DNA of 10,752 bases from Opitutia bacterium UBA977 (GTDB lineage: Bacteria; Verrucomicrobiota; Verrucomicrobiia; Opitutales; Coraliomargaritaceae). This document shows, piece after piece, positions 1 to 6,435 of this stretch. The position numbers and the translations under genes were made by a program. The notes beneath the pieces are model-generated. The model was given only the letters and a program-made list of their open reading frames with translations. It was not told the origin of the DNA and did not search any database. Location: positions 1-10,752 of the forward strand of contig DBBT01000092.1 in assembly GCA_002292345.1 (NCBI GenBank). Direction: 5' to 3'. The first letter of the stretch is position 1. The number at the start of each line of letters is the position of its first letter.

Positions 1-74
<74 letters not shown>

Positions 75-89
75 GTCATCGAAGGGCGT

Positions 90-119
90 AAGATGCCCCT
101 CAGCCCGCCATTGGGTCAA
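90..119 (-). promoter_or_regulatory. Candidate sigma-70-type promoter for tRNA-Gly
   Basis: On the minus strand, TTGACC (114-119) is a good -35 match. An 18-base spacer separates it from CATCTT (90-95), a weak -10. The predicted start of transcription falls a few bases before the mature tRNA 5' end at 74. The -10 box is poor, so this is only a plausible call. Confidence 0.35.
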
Positions 120-134
120 GACAGGAATTCAGAG

Positions 135-154
135 AAAACGGCGTTTTTTACGCC
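135..154 (-). terminator. Weak hairpin-T-tract after ruvX
   Basis: On the minus strand GGCGT, a five-A loop and ACGCC form a 5-bp hairpin, followed by GTTTT. It lies about 120 bases past the ruvX stop and before the tRNA promoter, where a terminator separating the two units would be expected. The stem is short. A second hairpin, GGGCAT/ATGCCC at 195-213, lies between it and ruvX and has no T-tract. Confidence 0.4.
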
Positions 155-251
155 CCATCGCCCATTCCTCAAGCTACTGCCTCAACTGACGTGCGGGCAT
201 CGGGACAATGCCCCCCATTTTAAAGCTTCATTGCGCTCCCATATCTCCAAC

Positions 252-275
252 CTTAGGCCTCAGGCCTCAGGTCTC
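252..275 (-). repeat. 7-bp tandem repeat array / left arm of inverted repeat around ruvX
   Basis: Read on the minus strand this is GAGACC followed by CTGAGG-type heptamers: CCTGAGG, CCTGAGG, then CCTAAGG. Its first bases overlap the TGA stop codon of ruvX (274-276). Positions 259-275 are the reverse complement of 746-762 with one mismatch in 17, so the two copies form an inverted repeat around ruvX. Confidence 0.75.
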
Positions 276-720
276 AAAACCCCTCTTCTTCGGGAAACGG
301 GATCGGTGCATTGATATTTTTTTCTTCGATAAAATCCTGCAGGATTAATGCGGCTGCCCGGGAATCAATCTCCCCGCTGCGGCGATCAAGTTTCTTCTTT
401 TGCTGCTTCAGTCCCTGTTCGACCGAGTGGCTCGATAGGCGCTCGTCGATTCGATGGACGGGCAAGCCAAAGCGCTTTTCGATCTCGAGGATAAACACAT
501 CGACCTCCTTTGCTTTGAAACCGACCGAACCATCCATATTCAATGGATAGCCGCAAATAATCTGATGAATACGACGCGTCTTAATTAGCTCCTCAATATG
601 CTGGAGCCGCGCTCTTTTCGTCGCGGCCGTCGCAGCTGGCAATGGCACGGCGATGCCGACCTCGTCCGCATGCGCGAGCCCGATCCGTTTCTCGCCCCAA
701 TCTATGCCTAGATAATTCAT
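274..720 (-). CDS. ruvX: RuvX/YqgF-family Holliday junction resolvase-like nuclease
   Basis: This 148-aa protein has the RNase H-like fold of the YqgF/RuvX family, which acts in the cytoplasm as a putative Holliday-junction resolvase and in pre-16S rRNA processing. It opens with GIDWGEKRIGLA (residues 5-16), containing the first catalytic Asp (D7). The family motif CGYPLNMDGS lies near residue 56-65, followed by HRIDERLSS near 94-102 with a second acidic site. IDSRAAALILQDF near 118-130 supplies the last Asp. The length is typical (about 140-150 aa). The ATG at 718-720 leaves the N-terminal motif in its usual place, but no Shine-Dalgarno sequence precedes it. The gene follows manC by 78 bases on the same strand with no clear terminator between them, so cotranscription is possible. 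It is bracketed by an inverted repeat, and its stop codon lies inside one arm. Confidence 0.93.
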   Translation of the reverse strand: MNYLGIDWGEKRIGLAHADEVGIAVPLPAATAATKRARLQHIEELIKTRRIHQIICGYPLNMDGSVGFKAKEVDVFILEIEKRFGLPVHRIDERLSSHSVEQGLKQQKKKLDRRSGEIDSRAAALILQDFIEEKNINAPIPFPEEEGF

Positions 721-730
721 TGAATTATCG

Positions 731-762
731 GGAGACCTGATACTGGAGACCTGAGGGCTGAG
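731..762 (+). repeat. GGAGACCTGA direct repeats / right arm of inverted repeat around ruvX
   Basis: GGAGACCTGA occurs twice, at 731-740 and 745-754, with the spacer TACT. The second copy continues as GGGCTGAG. Positions 746-762 match the reverse complement of 259-275 at 16 of 17 bases. The array lies within the ruvX 5' leader, 10 to 42 bases upstream of its ATG. Confidence 0.8.
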
Positions 763-798
763 AAAAGATTAAGAAAAACATATTCTGTATAGGTTATT

Positions 799-1890
799 TT
801 ACATCAAATCCTTCAGTGCCTCTTTCGCGCCAATCGCTTGGACTAAGGCTTTGATCTCTTGCGCTCTATCCTTGTGGCACACGAGTGTGGCATCGCTAGT
901 TTTTACCACAATCAGATCTTTGACTCCGAAGAGCGCCACGAGGTGATCATCGTCTCTGGAAAAAACAATATTGTTACTGGAGTCTTGAATGTGAGCGCTG
1001 CCGCGCACCACATTGCCCGCCTCGTCTGCTGAATAGTGGCGCTCGACGGCAGGCCATTCGCCAACGTCGTCCCAATCAAAGCCGGACTCCACCATCACCA
1101 CGTTTTCGGCTTTCTCGATGATCGCATAGTCCACGGAGATCTTCTCTAAACTCGGATAGTGCGCCTGTAATAATGGGTCGATCGCAGTACCTTCCACCAG
1201 ACCAGTGTTGATTGCTTGTAAAGCGCTCCAGAGCGACGGCGTGCTCTTTGCCAGCTCGGCAGTGATGGACGCGACGGACCATACAAACATACCAGCATTC
1301 CAAAAGTAGTCACCCGAATCGAGATAGCTCTGCGCGGTCGCCAGGTCAGGTTTCTCAACGAAGCGTTTCACATTAAACACCGCGCGTCCGGCAAACTCAC
1401 CGAGCGCATCCGCCTGCTGAATGTAGCCATAGCCCGTCGCAGGAAATGCGGCGGTAATGCCGACAGTTGCCAACACGGGGTTGGCCTCGGCAGCGGCAAA
1501 CGCACTTTCTAAAGTAGAACGTAAACCCTCGGCATCGTGAATCACGGCATCGGCTGGCAGCATCGCAAACGATGCATTTGGATTTTCACGCGCCACCAAA
1601 ATCGTCGCGAGGCCAACCGCGGCGGCGGTATCACGACCGACAGGTTCGCCGATCACTTTGGCGGGATCGAGTTCGGGGCACACTTCGAGCACCGCAGCGC
1701 GTTGCTCCACATTGGTGATCACAAAGGTATTCTTGGCTGCAACGAGTCCGTCCAAGCGGTCGATGGTCTGCGCCAGCATCGCCTTGTCGCCGACAATCGG
1801 CAGCAACTGCTTGGGACGAGCCAAGCGGCTTTCGGGCCAAAAACGTTCACCGCGGCCACCAGCCATAATTACTACATATCTATCTGCCAT
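799..1890 (-). CDS. manC: Mannose-1-phosphate guanylyltransferase (GDP-mannose pyrophosphorylase)
   Basis: This cytoplasmic enzyme makes GDP-mannose from mannose-1-phosphate and GTP, supplying mannose and fucose for cell-surface glycans. The 363-aa protein has the nucleotidyltransferase signature GGRGERFWPESR (11-22) followed by PKQLL (26-30). Further motifs are LPAD (111-114, metal/nucleotide site), GYGY (153-156), FVEKPD (177-182), FWNAGMF (197-203), SVDYAI (252-257) and FDWDDVG (271-277). The length matches the single-domain form; the C-terminal phosphomannose isomerase domain of bifunctional ManC/AlgA is absent. I chose the ATG at 1888-1890 because it puts the glycine-rich loop eight residues in. 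The frame is open to an ATG at 1971, but the extra 27 residues are Cys-rich and look non-coding. No Shine-Dalgarno sequence is visible. The gene diverges from a phosphatase-fold gene and precedes ruvX. Confidence 0.92.
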   Translation of the reverse strand: MADRYVVIMAGGRGERFWPESRLARPKQLLPIVGDKAMLAQTIDRLDGLVAAKNTFVITNVEQRAAVLEVCPELDPAKVIGEPVGRDTAAAVGLATILVARENPNASFAMLPADAVIHDAEGLRSTLESAFAAAEANPVLATVGITAAFPATGYGYIQQADALGEFAGRAVFNVKRFVEKPDLATAQSYLDSGDYFWNAGMFVWSVASITAELAKSTPSLWSALQAINTGLVEGTAIDPLLQAHYPSLEKISVDYAIIEKAENVVMVESGFDWDDVGEWPAVERHYSADEAGNVVRGSAHIQDSSNNIVFSRDDDHLVALFGVKDLIVVKTSDATLVCHKDRAQEIKALVQAIGAKEALKDLM

Positions 1891-1992
1891 GACGCTAAGC
1901 TTGCGCGCTGCGTGCATTTGGCAAGACCAGAACCCACTTACACATACTCCCAAAGTGTTGCAAAGACGCATAATTTACAACGCACTACCCAG
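1891..1992. promoter_or_regulatory. Divergent intergenic region, manC / phosphatase-fold gene
   Basis: These 102 bases separate two genes transcribed away from each other and so must hold both promoters. Candidate elements such as TTGCAA and CATAAT occur near 1956-1974, but I found no pair with good spacing on either strand. No Shine-Dalgarno sequence precedes either start. Confidence 0.45.
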
Positions 1993-3009
1993 ATGACACT
2001 TTCTGCTGCCGACAAAGAATCTCTGCGCCAATCCCTATGTGCGCTGCAGCGGGCAACACTGGAAGCCATTCTCAATGAACGTGCGAACCGCACCACCGAC
2101 CAGCTCGCAGCAATCACCGAAGAGACAGCGGCGGATGTAATCTACGCAATTGATAGCATTGCAGATCAAGCGATTTTTAATTGGTTTGAGAACAACTGGC
2201 CTGCCGAGTGGCCGGTGCAAATCATCATGGAAGGACTGGAAGATGCGCACACGCTTTGCTTCCCGCTGGGCACCAAAATCGAAGACACTACACTCAAGTG
2301 CATCATTGATCCGATCGATGGCACGCGCGGCATCATGTATGACAAGCGCGCGGCATGGATACTGGCTGGTATTGCGCCACAACGCGGTAAGGACAATACA
2401 CTGGCCGACATTGAAGTGAGCGTGATGACCGAAATTCCCACCACCCGTCAATGGCGCGCAGACCAACTCAGTGCGACACGCGGCGGCGGCATGCACGCCT
2501 CAGCCTTAGACATCCGCAACCAATTCAAACAGTCGCCTGTCGAGCTTCAACCAAGCCAAGCCAGCGACGTGCGCCACGCCTTCGGTACCATCTGCCGCTT
2601 TTTCCCGGCGGGCAGCACCCTACTCTCTCAAATCGAAGAACTCCTCTGGGACAAACTCTACGGTGAATCGAGCGACGGCACGCCACTGGTATTTAACGAT
2701 CAGTATATCTCTACCGGCGGACAATTCTACGAAATCTTAAGTGGGCACGACCGCTTCGTGGCTGATATCCGCCCGCTGGTTTTTCGCGTCTTGGACATCG
2801 AAGAAAATCTCAGCGCGCACCCATACGATGTCTGCTGTGCATTGATCCTAGAAGAGGCTGGATGCATCGTCGAGCACCCCGACGGCAGCCCACTGAATTG
2901 CCAACTTGATACGACCAGTGCGGTGAATTGGGTGGCATACGCAAACCCAGAGTTGGCTGATCATATTCGACCAGTACTGCAGTCAGTGCTAGGGCGGTTG
3001 GTTGGGTAG
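1993..3009 (+). CDS. Inositol monophosphatase-superfamily protein (FIG fold), substrate unknown
   Basis: The 338-aa protein belongs to the Mg2+-dependent, Li+-sensitive phosphatase superfamily, which includes inositol monophosphatase, fructose-1,6-bisphosphatase and CysQ. The signature DPIDGTRG (106-113) supplies metal ligands D106 and D109. E80 in IIMEGLED fits the upstream metal-binding Glu. AHPYDVCCALILEEAG (275-290) corresponds to the C-terminal WD-x-A-AG motif, with D279 as the last ligand, although the usual Trp is Tyr here. At 338 aa it is longer than the usual 260-280 aa, with extra sequence between the two motif regions (about 115-270). The substrate cannot be told from sequence. The ATG at 1993 is chosen because the open frame upstream is antisense to manC. 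There is no Shine-Dalgarno sequence. A sugar-phosphate substrate related to nucleotide-sugar metabolism is conceivable next to manC, but that is a guess. Confidence 0.85.
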   Translation: MTLSAADKESLRQSLCALQRATLEAILNERANRTTDQLAAITEETAADVIYAIDSIADQAIFNWFENNWPAEWPVQIIMEGLEDAHTLCFPLGTKIEDTTLKCIIDPIDGTRGIMYDKRAAWILAGIAPQRGKDNTLADIEVSVMTEIPTTRQWRADQLSATRGGGMHASALDIRNQFKQSPVELQPSQASDVRHAFGTICRFFPAGSTLLSQIEELLWDKLYGESSDGTPLVFNDQYISTGGQFYEILSGHDRFVADIRPLVFRVLDIEENLSAHPYDVCCALILEEAGCIVEHPDGSPLNCQLDTTSAVNWVAYANPELADHIRPVLQSVLGRLVG

Positions 3010-3026
3010 ATAAATGGAGGGTTACG

Positions 3027-3051
3027 AGCAGTGCGAAAAAAGTCCACTGCT
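3027..3051 (+). terminator. Hairpin after the phosphatase-fold gene
   Basis: AGCAGTG (3027-3033) and CACTGCT (3045-3051) form a perfect 7-bp stem with an 11-base loop, starting 18 bases past the stop codon. The following bases are TCCCCATTTT, not a true T-tract, so termination is uncertain. Confidence 0.35.
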
Positions 3052-3191
3052 TCCCCATTTTCATACGCAAGGCTGGAAGTGACCGAGCGTTTCCCTTGAA
3101 AGCAACAGACCCTCTGAAATGATATTACACAGCGCAGAGCACCATGGCTACATCTGTCAGCAGCAGCGCAAGGCGCTGCCTCTCCACCCAC

Positions 3192-3220
3192 AAAAAAACC
3201 TTCGCTCAAAGAACGAAAGG
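3192..3220 (-). terminator. Rho-independent terminator of rpsB-tsf
   Basis: On the minus strand CCTTTCG pairs with CGAAGG around a 9-base loop (one bulged base), followed directly by seven Ts (3192-3198). It lies about 30 bases past the tsf stop codon. Flanking AAAA/TTTT bases could extend the stem, so it may work weakly in both directions. A further GC-rich hairpin (GCAGCG/CGCTGC, 3163-3179) lies beyond it. Confidence 0.8.
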
Positions 3221-3250
3221 CTTTTAGAAATGTTATAAAACGAAGACGTC

Positions 3251-3844
3251 TTAAGCGCCGATCTGATAGCGGACGAAACGCTTAACCACCATGTTCTCTC
3301 CCATCTTGGAGATCATAGCTGTCAACAATTCCTGAACGGTCTGATCGGGGTTCTTCACGAATGCTTGCTCTAGCAAGCAAGATTCAGCGAGGAACCTGTT
3401 AAGCTTACCTTCAACGATCTTAGAAATCGCGGCTTCCGGCTTACCTACAGCCGACGCTTCGACGACTTTACGTTCAGCGTCGATAATCGATGGATCAATG
3501 TCATCACGAGAGATACAGGCTGGGTCTACAGCCGCGATGTGCATTGCAATATCACGAGCGAGAGCCTTGAAATCATCGTTTTTCGCGACGAAATCACTTT
3601 CGCAGTTTAGTTCGACCATTACACCGACCTTACCACCGAGATGGATGTAAGTCTCGATAATCCCTTCGGATGCATCACGTCCAGCTTTCTTTGCTGCGGT
3701 CGCTTCACCCTTCTTGCGGAGGAGAGCGGCTGCCTCTTCGAAGTTGCCGTCAGTTTCAACCAACGCCTTCTTACAATTCATTAGTCCGCCTCCTGTGCTT
3801 TCGCGCAGTTCGCCAACCATCTTTGCTGTAATTTGAACACTCAT
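3251..3844 (-). CDS. tsf: Elongation factor Ts, short form
   Basis: EF-Ts is the guanine-nucleotide exchange factor that recharges EF-Tu with GTP. The N-terminal UBA-like domain (about 1-50) carries the signature region ELRESTGGGLMNCKKAL, close to the family TGAGMMDCKKAL. The core contains VELNCESDFVAKNDDF, matching the conserved TDFV element that contacts EF-Tu, with Ser in place of Thr. At 197 aa this is the short type, as in Thermus, and lacks much of the second core subdomain and coiled coil of the roughly 280-aa E. coli protein. The ATG at 3842-3844 is chosen because it starts the protein a few residues before the UBA domain. An in-frame ATG at 3928 would overlap rpsB and add 28 unconserved residues. 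The gene follows rpsB by 49 bases, the standard order, and ends in a terminator. Confidence 0.95.
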   Translation of the reverse strand: MSVQITAKMVGELRESTGGGLMNCKKALVETDGNFEEAAALLRKKGEATAAKKAGRDASEGIIETYIHLGGKVGVMVELNCESDFVAKNDDFKALARDIAMHIAAVDPACISRDDIDPSIIDAERKVVEASAVGKPEAAISKIVEGKLNRFLAESCLLEQAFVKNPDQTVQELLTAMISKMGENMVVKRFVRYQIGA

Positions 3845-3893
3845 GTTTCTATATTTTAATAATGTGAAAATTTGAAAAGCACTCTGAAACTGA

Positions 3894-4700
3894 TTACTCA
3901 GCAGCAGGTTTTGCTTCGTCTTCGCCATAACCTTCAGGAAGAGTCACGTCGACGTCTTCTTGCTGCTCGAAAGTTTGCTCACGAACCAAAGGAGCGCTCT
4001 TTTGCACCTTCTTAGCTTCACGATGAGCGAGGCCGTTTTGAGCTGCTTCGAGAATGGTCTCTACGATGATACGAATGGACTTAACAGCGTCATCATTACC
4101 CGGGATTGGGTAGTCGAGGATTGTTGGGTCAGAATTTGTATCAACAAGACCGATCACAGGAATGCCGAGGCGACGTGCTTCTGCAACTGCGATTTCTTCA
4201 TTCTTAGTGTCGACAATGAAGAGTGCGGCTGGAAGCTCGCTGACGTTGAGCATACCTTCGAAATTACGATTCATGCGGCTCATTTGGCGGCGAATCGCGG
4301 CCTCTTCTTTACCTGGAAGTTTTTCGAGATCGCCGTCTGTATCCATCTGCAGGAACTTGCGATATTTACCGAGCGAAGTCTTAATGGTTGCGAAATTGGT
4401 GAGGCCTCCACCCATCCAGCGATTGACGCAGAAAGGCATTTGGCAAGCAGTTGCCGCTTCACGCATGATTTCCTGCGCTTGCTTCTTAGTGCCGATAAAG
4501 AGGATTTCTTTGCCGGAAGCAACGGTCTCTTCGATGAAAGCATATGCCTTTTCAAGCAGTGCGTGAGTCTGCTCCAAATCGATAATGGAGATGCCGTTGC
4601 GGTTATCGAAAACGTATGGCTTGGACTTGGGATTCCAGCGGCGAAGCTGGTGCCCGAAGTGAACGCCTGCGTCGAGAAGGTCTTTTGGTGTTACATCCAT
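3894..4700 (-). CDS. rpsB: 30S ribosomal protein S2
   Basis: The 268-aa protein is uS2, a late-assembling protein of the small ribosomal subunit. It starts with the family opening DLLDAGVHFGHQLRRWNPK, and the core includes FIGTKKQAQEIMREAA, NRWMGGGLTNF and the C-terminal signature IPVIGLVDTNSDP. The coiled-coil insertion of S2 lies near residues 105-150. About 40 residues beyond the core form a mixed basic then acidic tail ending EDEAKPAAE, as in many longer S2 proteins. The ATG at 4698-4700 places the conserved start normally. No Shine-Dalgarno sequence precedes it (TTTAAACAAATATC). rpsB is the first gene of the rpsB-tsf operon. A long leader upstream could carry S2 autoregulation, as known in other bacteria. 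Confidence 0.96.
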   Translation of the reverse strand: MDVTPKDLLDAGVHFGHQLRRWNPKSKPYVFDNRNGISIIDLEQTHALLEKAYAFIEETVASGKEILFIGTKKQAQEIMREAATACQMPFCVNRWMGGGLTNFATIKTSLGKYRKFLQMDTDGDLEKLPGKEEAAIRRQMSRMNRNFEGMLNVSELPAALFIVDTKNEEIAVAEARRLGIPVIGLVDTNSDPTILDYPIPGNDDAVKSIRIIVETILEAAQNGLAHREAKKVQKSAPLVREQTFEQQEDVDVTLPEGYGEDEAKPAAE

Positions 4701-4925
4701 GATATTTGTTTAAAGCCCGAGGATAAATCCTGGGGAGAAATGATGGTTTCTTGTGTGATTATTGATTGGTTAATTTTGCATAGAATGAAGCCAAAGACCT
4801 CACTTTCCTCTAATCCACTGAATTAGAAAGCGGAGAGAAAAACGAGCCTACCAGTGCAAAGCAAGCGTAAAGCTGGCAGTTTTAGTTAAAAACAACCCGC
4901 CAATACGAACCAGTGGAGGCTATCC
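4701..4925 (-). promoter_or_regulatory. rpsB leader/promoter region with start-proximal hairpin
   Basis: This is the left part of the 422-base gene-free gap at 4701-5122. It must hold the rpsB-tsf promoter, because a strong terminator lies just beyond at 4926-4956. I found no confident -35/-10 pair. In the RNA, AGGAT-TT-ATCCT (4720-4731) flanked by CCC/GGG (4716-4718, 4733-4735) forms a compact hairpin 15-35 bases before the start codon. That is where an autoregulatory S2 site or start-access control could sit. The regulatory role is inference. Confidence 0.4.
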
Positions 4926-4956
4926 AAAAAAGGGCGGCATTAACAAAGCCGCCCTT
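4926..4956 (-). terminator. Rho-independent terminator downstream of the isomerase-like gene
   Basis: AAGGGCGGC (4930-4938) and GCCGCCCTT (4948-4956) form a perfect 9-bp stem with a 9-base loop. On the minus strand it runs into TTTTTT (4926-4931). It lies about 166 bases past the stop of the isomerase-like gene and insulates the rpsB leader from upstream transcription. Confidence 0.88.
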
Positions 4957-4997
4957 GAATCCATTCGCCTGATGCATCAATTCACCTAAAATACATA

Positions 4998-5059
4998 AGT
5001 CATTAACAATCAATTGCTTGATTAAAGATAACTACTTTAACAAAGTTATAATAATGACT
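4998..5059. other. Possible branched RNA structure in the 3' region of the isomerase-like gene
   Basis: Three nested perfect helices occur in 62 AT-rich bases. The outer stem is AGTCATTA/TAATGACT (4998-5005/5052-5059). Inside it are AATCAA-TTGC-TTGATT (5008-5023) and ACTTT-AAC-AAAGT (5034-5046). Together they could draw a three-way junction. The element sits between the isomerase-like stop codon and its terminator, so minus-strand transcription would include it. It matches no RNA family I recognise. Confidence 0.35.
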
Positions 5060-5122
5060 CAATCCTCGCCCAAAAGTGCCCACTGCACTGAATCTGTCAC
5101 GCTAGGGAAAGTGGCACGCAGG

Positions 5123-6076
5123 TTAAGCCAAGATACCACCGATATAATCACGGGATGCCAGCACTTCTTCAGTTGTCAATCGCGGGCTGAGTTCTAGTAC
5201 CAGCGTATGCTCTGGGCGGACAAACTCGGCAATCATCTTAAAATCAATCGTGCCCGTGCCCGGCACTTGATGGTCGCGTCCACCATCTGACACATCATGT
5301 AAATGGAACCCCGTCAACCGATCCGCCATCGCAGTCAAATGTTCACGATGATCGAGTAGTCCAAGCTGGTGCTTGATCTGGGCATGGCCGGTATCATGCC
5401 AATAGCCGACATGCTCTGGCTCAGTCAGTTCTTTAAGGAAATCGGCATACTCCGAGTCGATCGGCATCTCTTCCATGCCTTCGCGATTTTCTAGGCACAA
5501 TTTTAAATCACGCTCCTTCGCCCAAGGAATCGCACGCTCATAACTTTGTATAATACGTGGCATTGAGCCCTTCGACGCTTTTCGAATACGCTTCATCGCA
5601 CGATCACGACGTGCCTCGAACGCTTTATTTCCCAACAAATCACAGGCCTTAACATCCGCTGCTTCGATCCACTTATCAATCTTCTGCTCTGGTGACTCGA
5701 AGAAATACCAAGTGCGGCCTGAGTGCATCACAATCTGATTTGCCCCCACCCTAACCGCAAAATCGAGTGTCTGCTTTGTGTATTGATCCCATAACCGCAT
5801 CTCCCGCTTATCAGCAGTCGATGGCTCATAGAGATTCGGCGCTGCGTGCTGAACGCTATTCGGTAATGGACAAAAATTATGCACCGAAGATATCTTAATC
5901 AGTCCCTCTTCAACCGCTTGAAGAATACCTGGCACCAAGGAGATTCGGATGCCATGACTCAATTCAATTTGCTTAAACCCTAGCCCCACCATCTCTTCGA
6001 TCATTTCATAGCCATCTGTATGCCGTGCCGAACACCAGCAGGTGGATAAAGATAGACGGTCGAAAATATCACTCAT
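5123..6076 (-). CDS. Xylose isomerase-like TIM-barrel protein (sugar phosphate isomerase/epimerase family)
   Basis: The 317-aa cytoplasmic protein has the AP-endonuclease-2/xylose-isomerase-like TIM barrel used by sugar isomerases, epimerases and endonuclease IV. Strand ends carry the expected metal ligands in order: SVHN (64-67), MHSG with H118, CLENREG with E196, WHDTGHA with D228 and H231, FHLHDV with H258/H260, and LELSPR with E295. The usual set is Glu-Asp-His-Glu, here probably E196, D228, H258 and E295. A helical, basic insertion (about 140-185) is longer than in many relatives. The substrate is not identifiable. It follows rpsU, but a terminator lies only 17 bases upstream of its ATG. 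No Shine-Dalgarno sequence is seen. A role in DNA repair like endonuclease IV is less likely, because the nine-ligand pattern of that enzyme is not evident. Confidence 0.85.
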   Translation of the reverse strand: MSDIFDRLSLSTCWCSARHTDGYEMIEEMVGLGFKQIELSHGIRISLVPGILQAVEEGLIKISSVHNFCPLPNSVQHAAPNLYEPSTADKREMRLWDQYTKQTLDFAVRVGANQIVMHSGRTWYFFESPEQKIDKWIEAADVKACDLLGNKAFEARRDRAMKRIRKASKGSMPRIIQSYERAIPWAKERDLKLCLENREGMEEMPIDSEYADFLKELTEPEHVGYWHDTGHAQIKHQLGLLDHREHLTAMADRLTGFHLHDVSDGGRDHQVPGTGTIDFKMIAEFVRPEHTLVLELSPRLTTEEVLASRDYIGGILA

Positions 6077-6093
6077 GGCAATAATAGGGCAGG

Positions 6094-6130
6094 AAAAAGT
6101 CCCGACACGCTATGCGCGGGACCGGGACTT
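6094..6130 (-). terminator. Rho-independent terminator of rpsU
   Basis: On the minus strand AAGTCCCG (6123-6130) pairs perfectly with CGGGACTT (6097-6104), with a smaller CGC/GCG pairing inside, and runs into TTTTT. It ends about 40 bases past the rpsU stop and lies only 17 bases before the start codon of the next gene. It therefore also forms that gene's leader. Confidence 0.8.
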
Positions 6131-6169
6131 AATCAAGAACAAGCGCCTGTAGCACCCGTACAAATAAAC

Positions 6170-6370
<201 letters not shown>

Positions 6371-6384
6371 AAAAAATAAATTCG

Positions 6385-6433
6385 GTTTCTGGGAAAAGAG
6401 GCAGAAACATGCGCCTGAGATTGGGTGCGTCAA
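6385..6433 (-). promoter_or_regulatory. Candidate rpsU promoter and leader hairpin
   Basis: On the minus strand TTGACG (6428-6433) is a near-consensus -35. Seventeen bases later comes ATGTTT (6405-6410), a weak -10. GTTTCTG (6402-6408, minus strand) pairs perfectly with CAGAAAC (6385-6391) around a 10-base loop, and a T-rich run follows up to the ATG. The hairpin overlaps the -10, so it is either a terminator or attenuator for readthrough from the methyltransferase gene, or an operator-like site. Confidence 0.4.
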
Positions 6434-6435
6434 CC

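Noticed and set aside
258..762. The ruvX inverted repeat as insertion-sequence ends
   Set aside because: There is no transposase and no target duplication; the enclosed gene is a normal housekeeping gene.
1537..1992. Upstream in-frame extension of the phosphatase-fold gene
   Set aside because: It is antisense to manC, His/Arg-rich and without homology to the family; the conserved protein starts at 1993.
2035..2496. Minus-strand 153-codon open frame opposite the phosphatase-fold gene
   Set aside because: Shadow of the real plus-strand gene; no recognisable motif.
3010..3190. Small frames in the tsf / phosphatase-fold intergenic region
   Set aside because: Overlapping frames on the minus strand lack family motifs and ribosome binding sites, and lie past the tsf terminator.
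3960..4826. A 288-codon open frame on the plus strand, antisense to rpsB
   Set aside because: It lies almost wholly opposite a certain ribosomal protein gene, is Cys-rich without family motifs, and is explained by the codon bias of rpsB.
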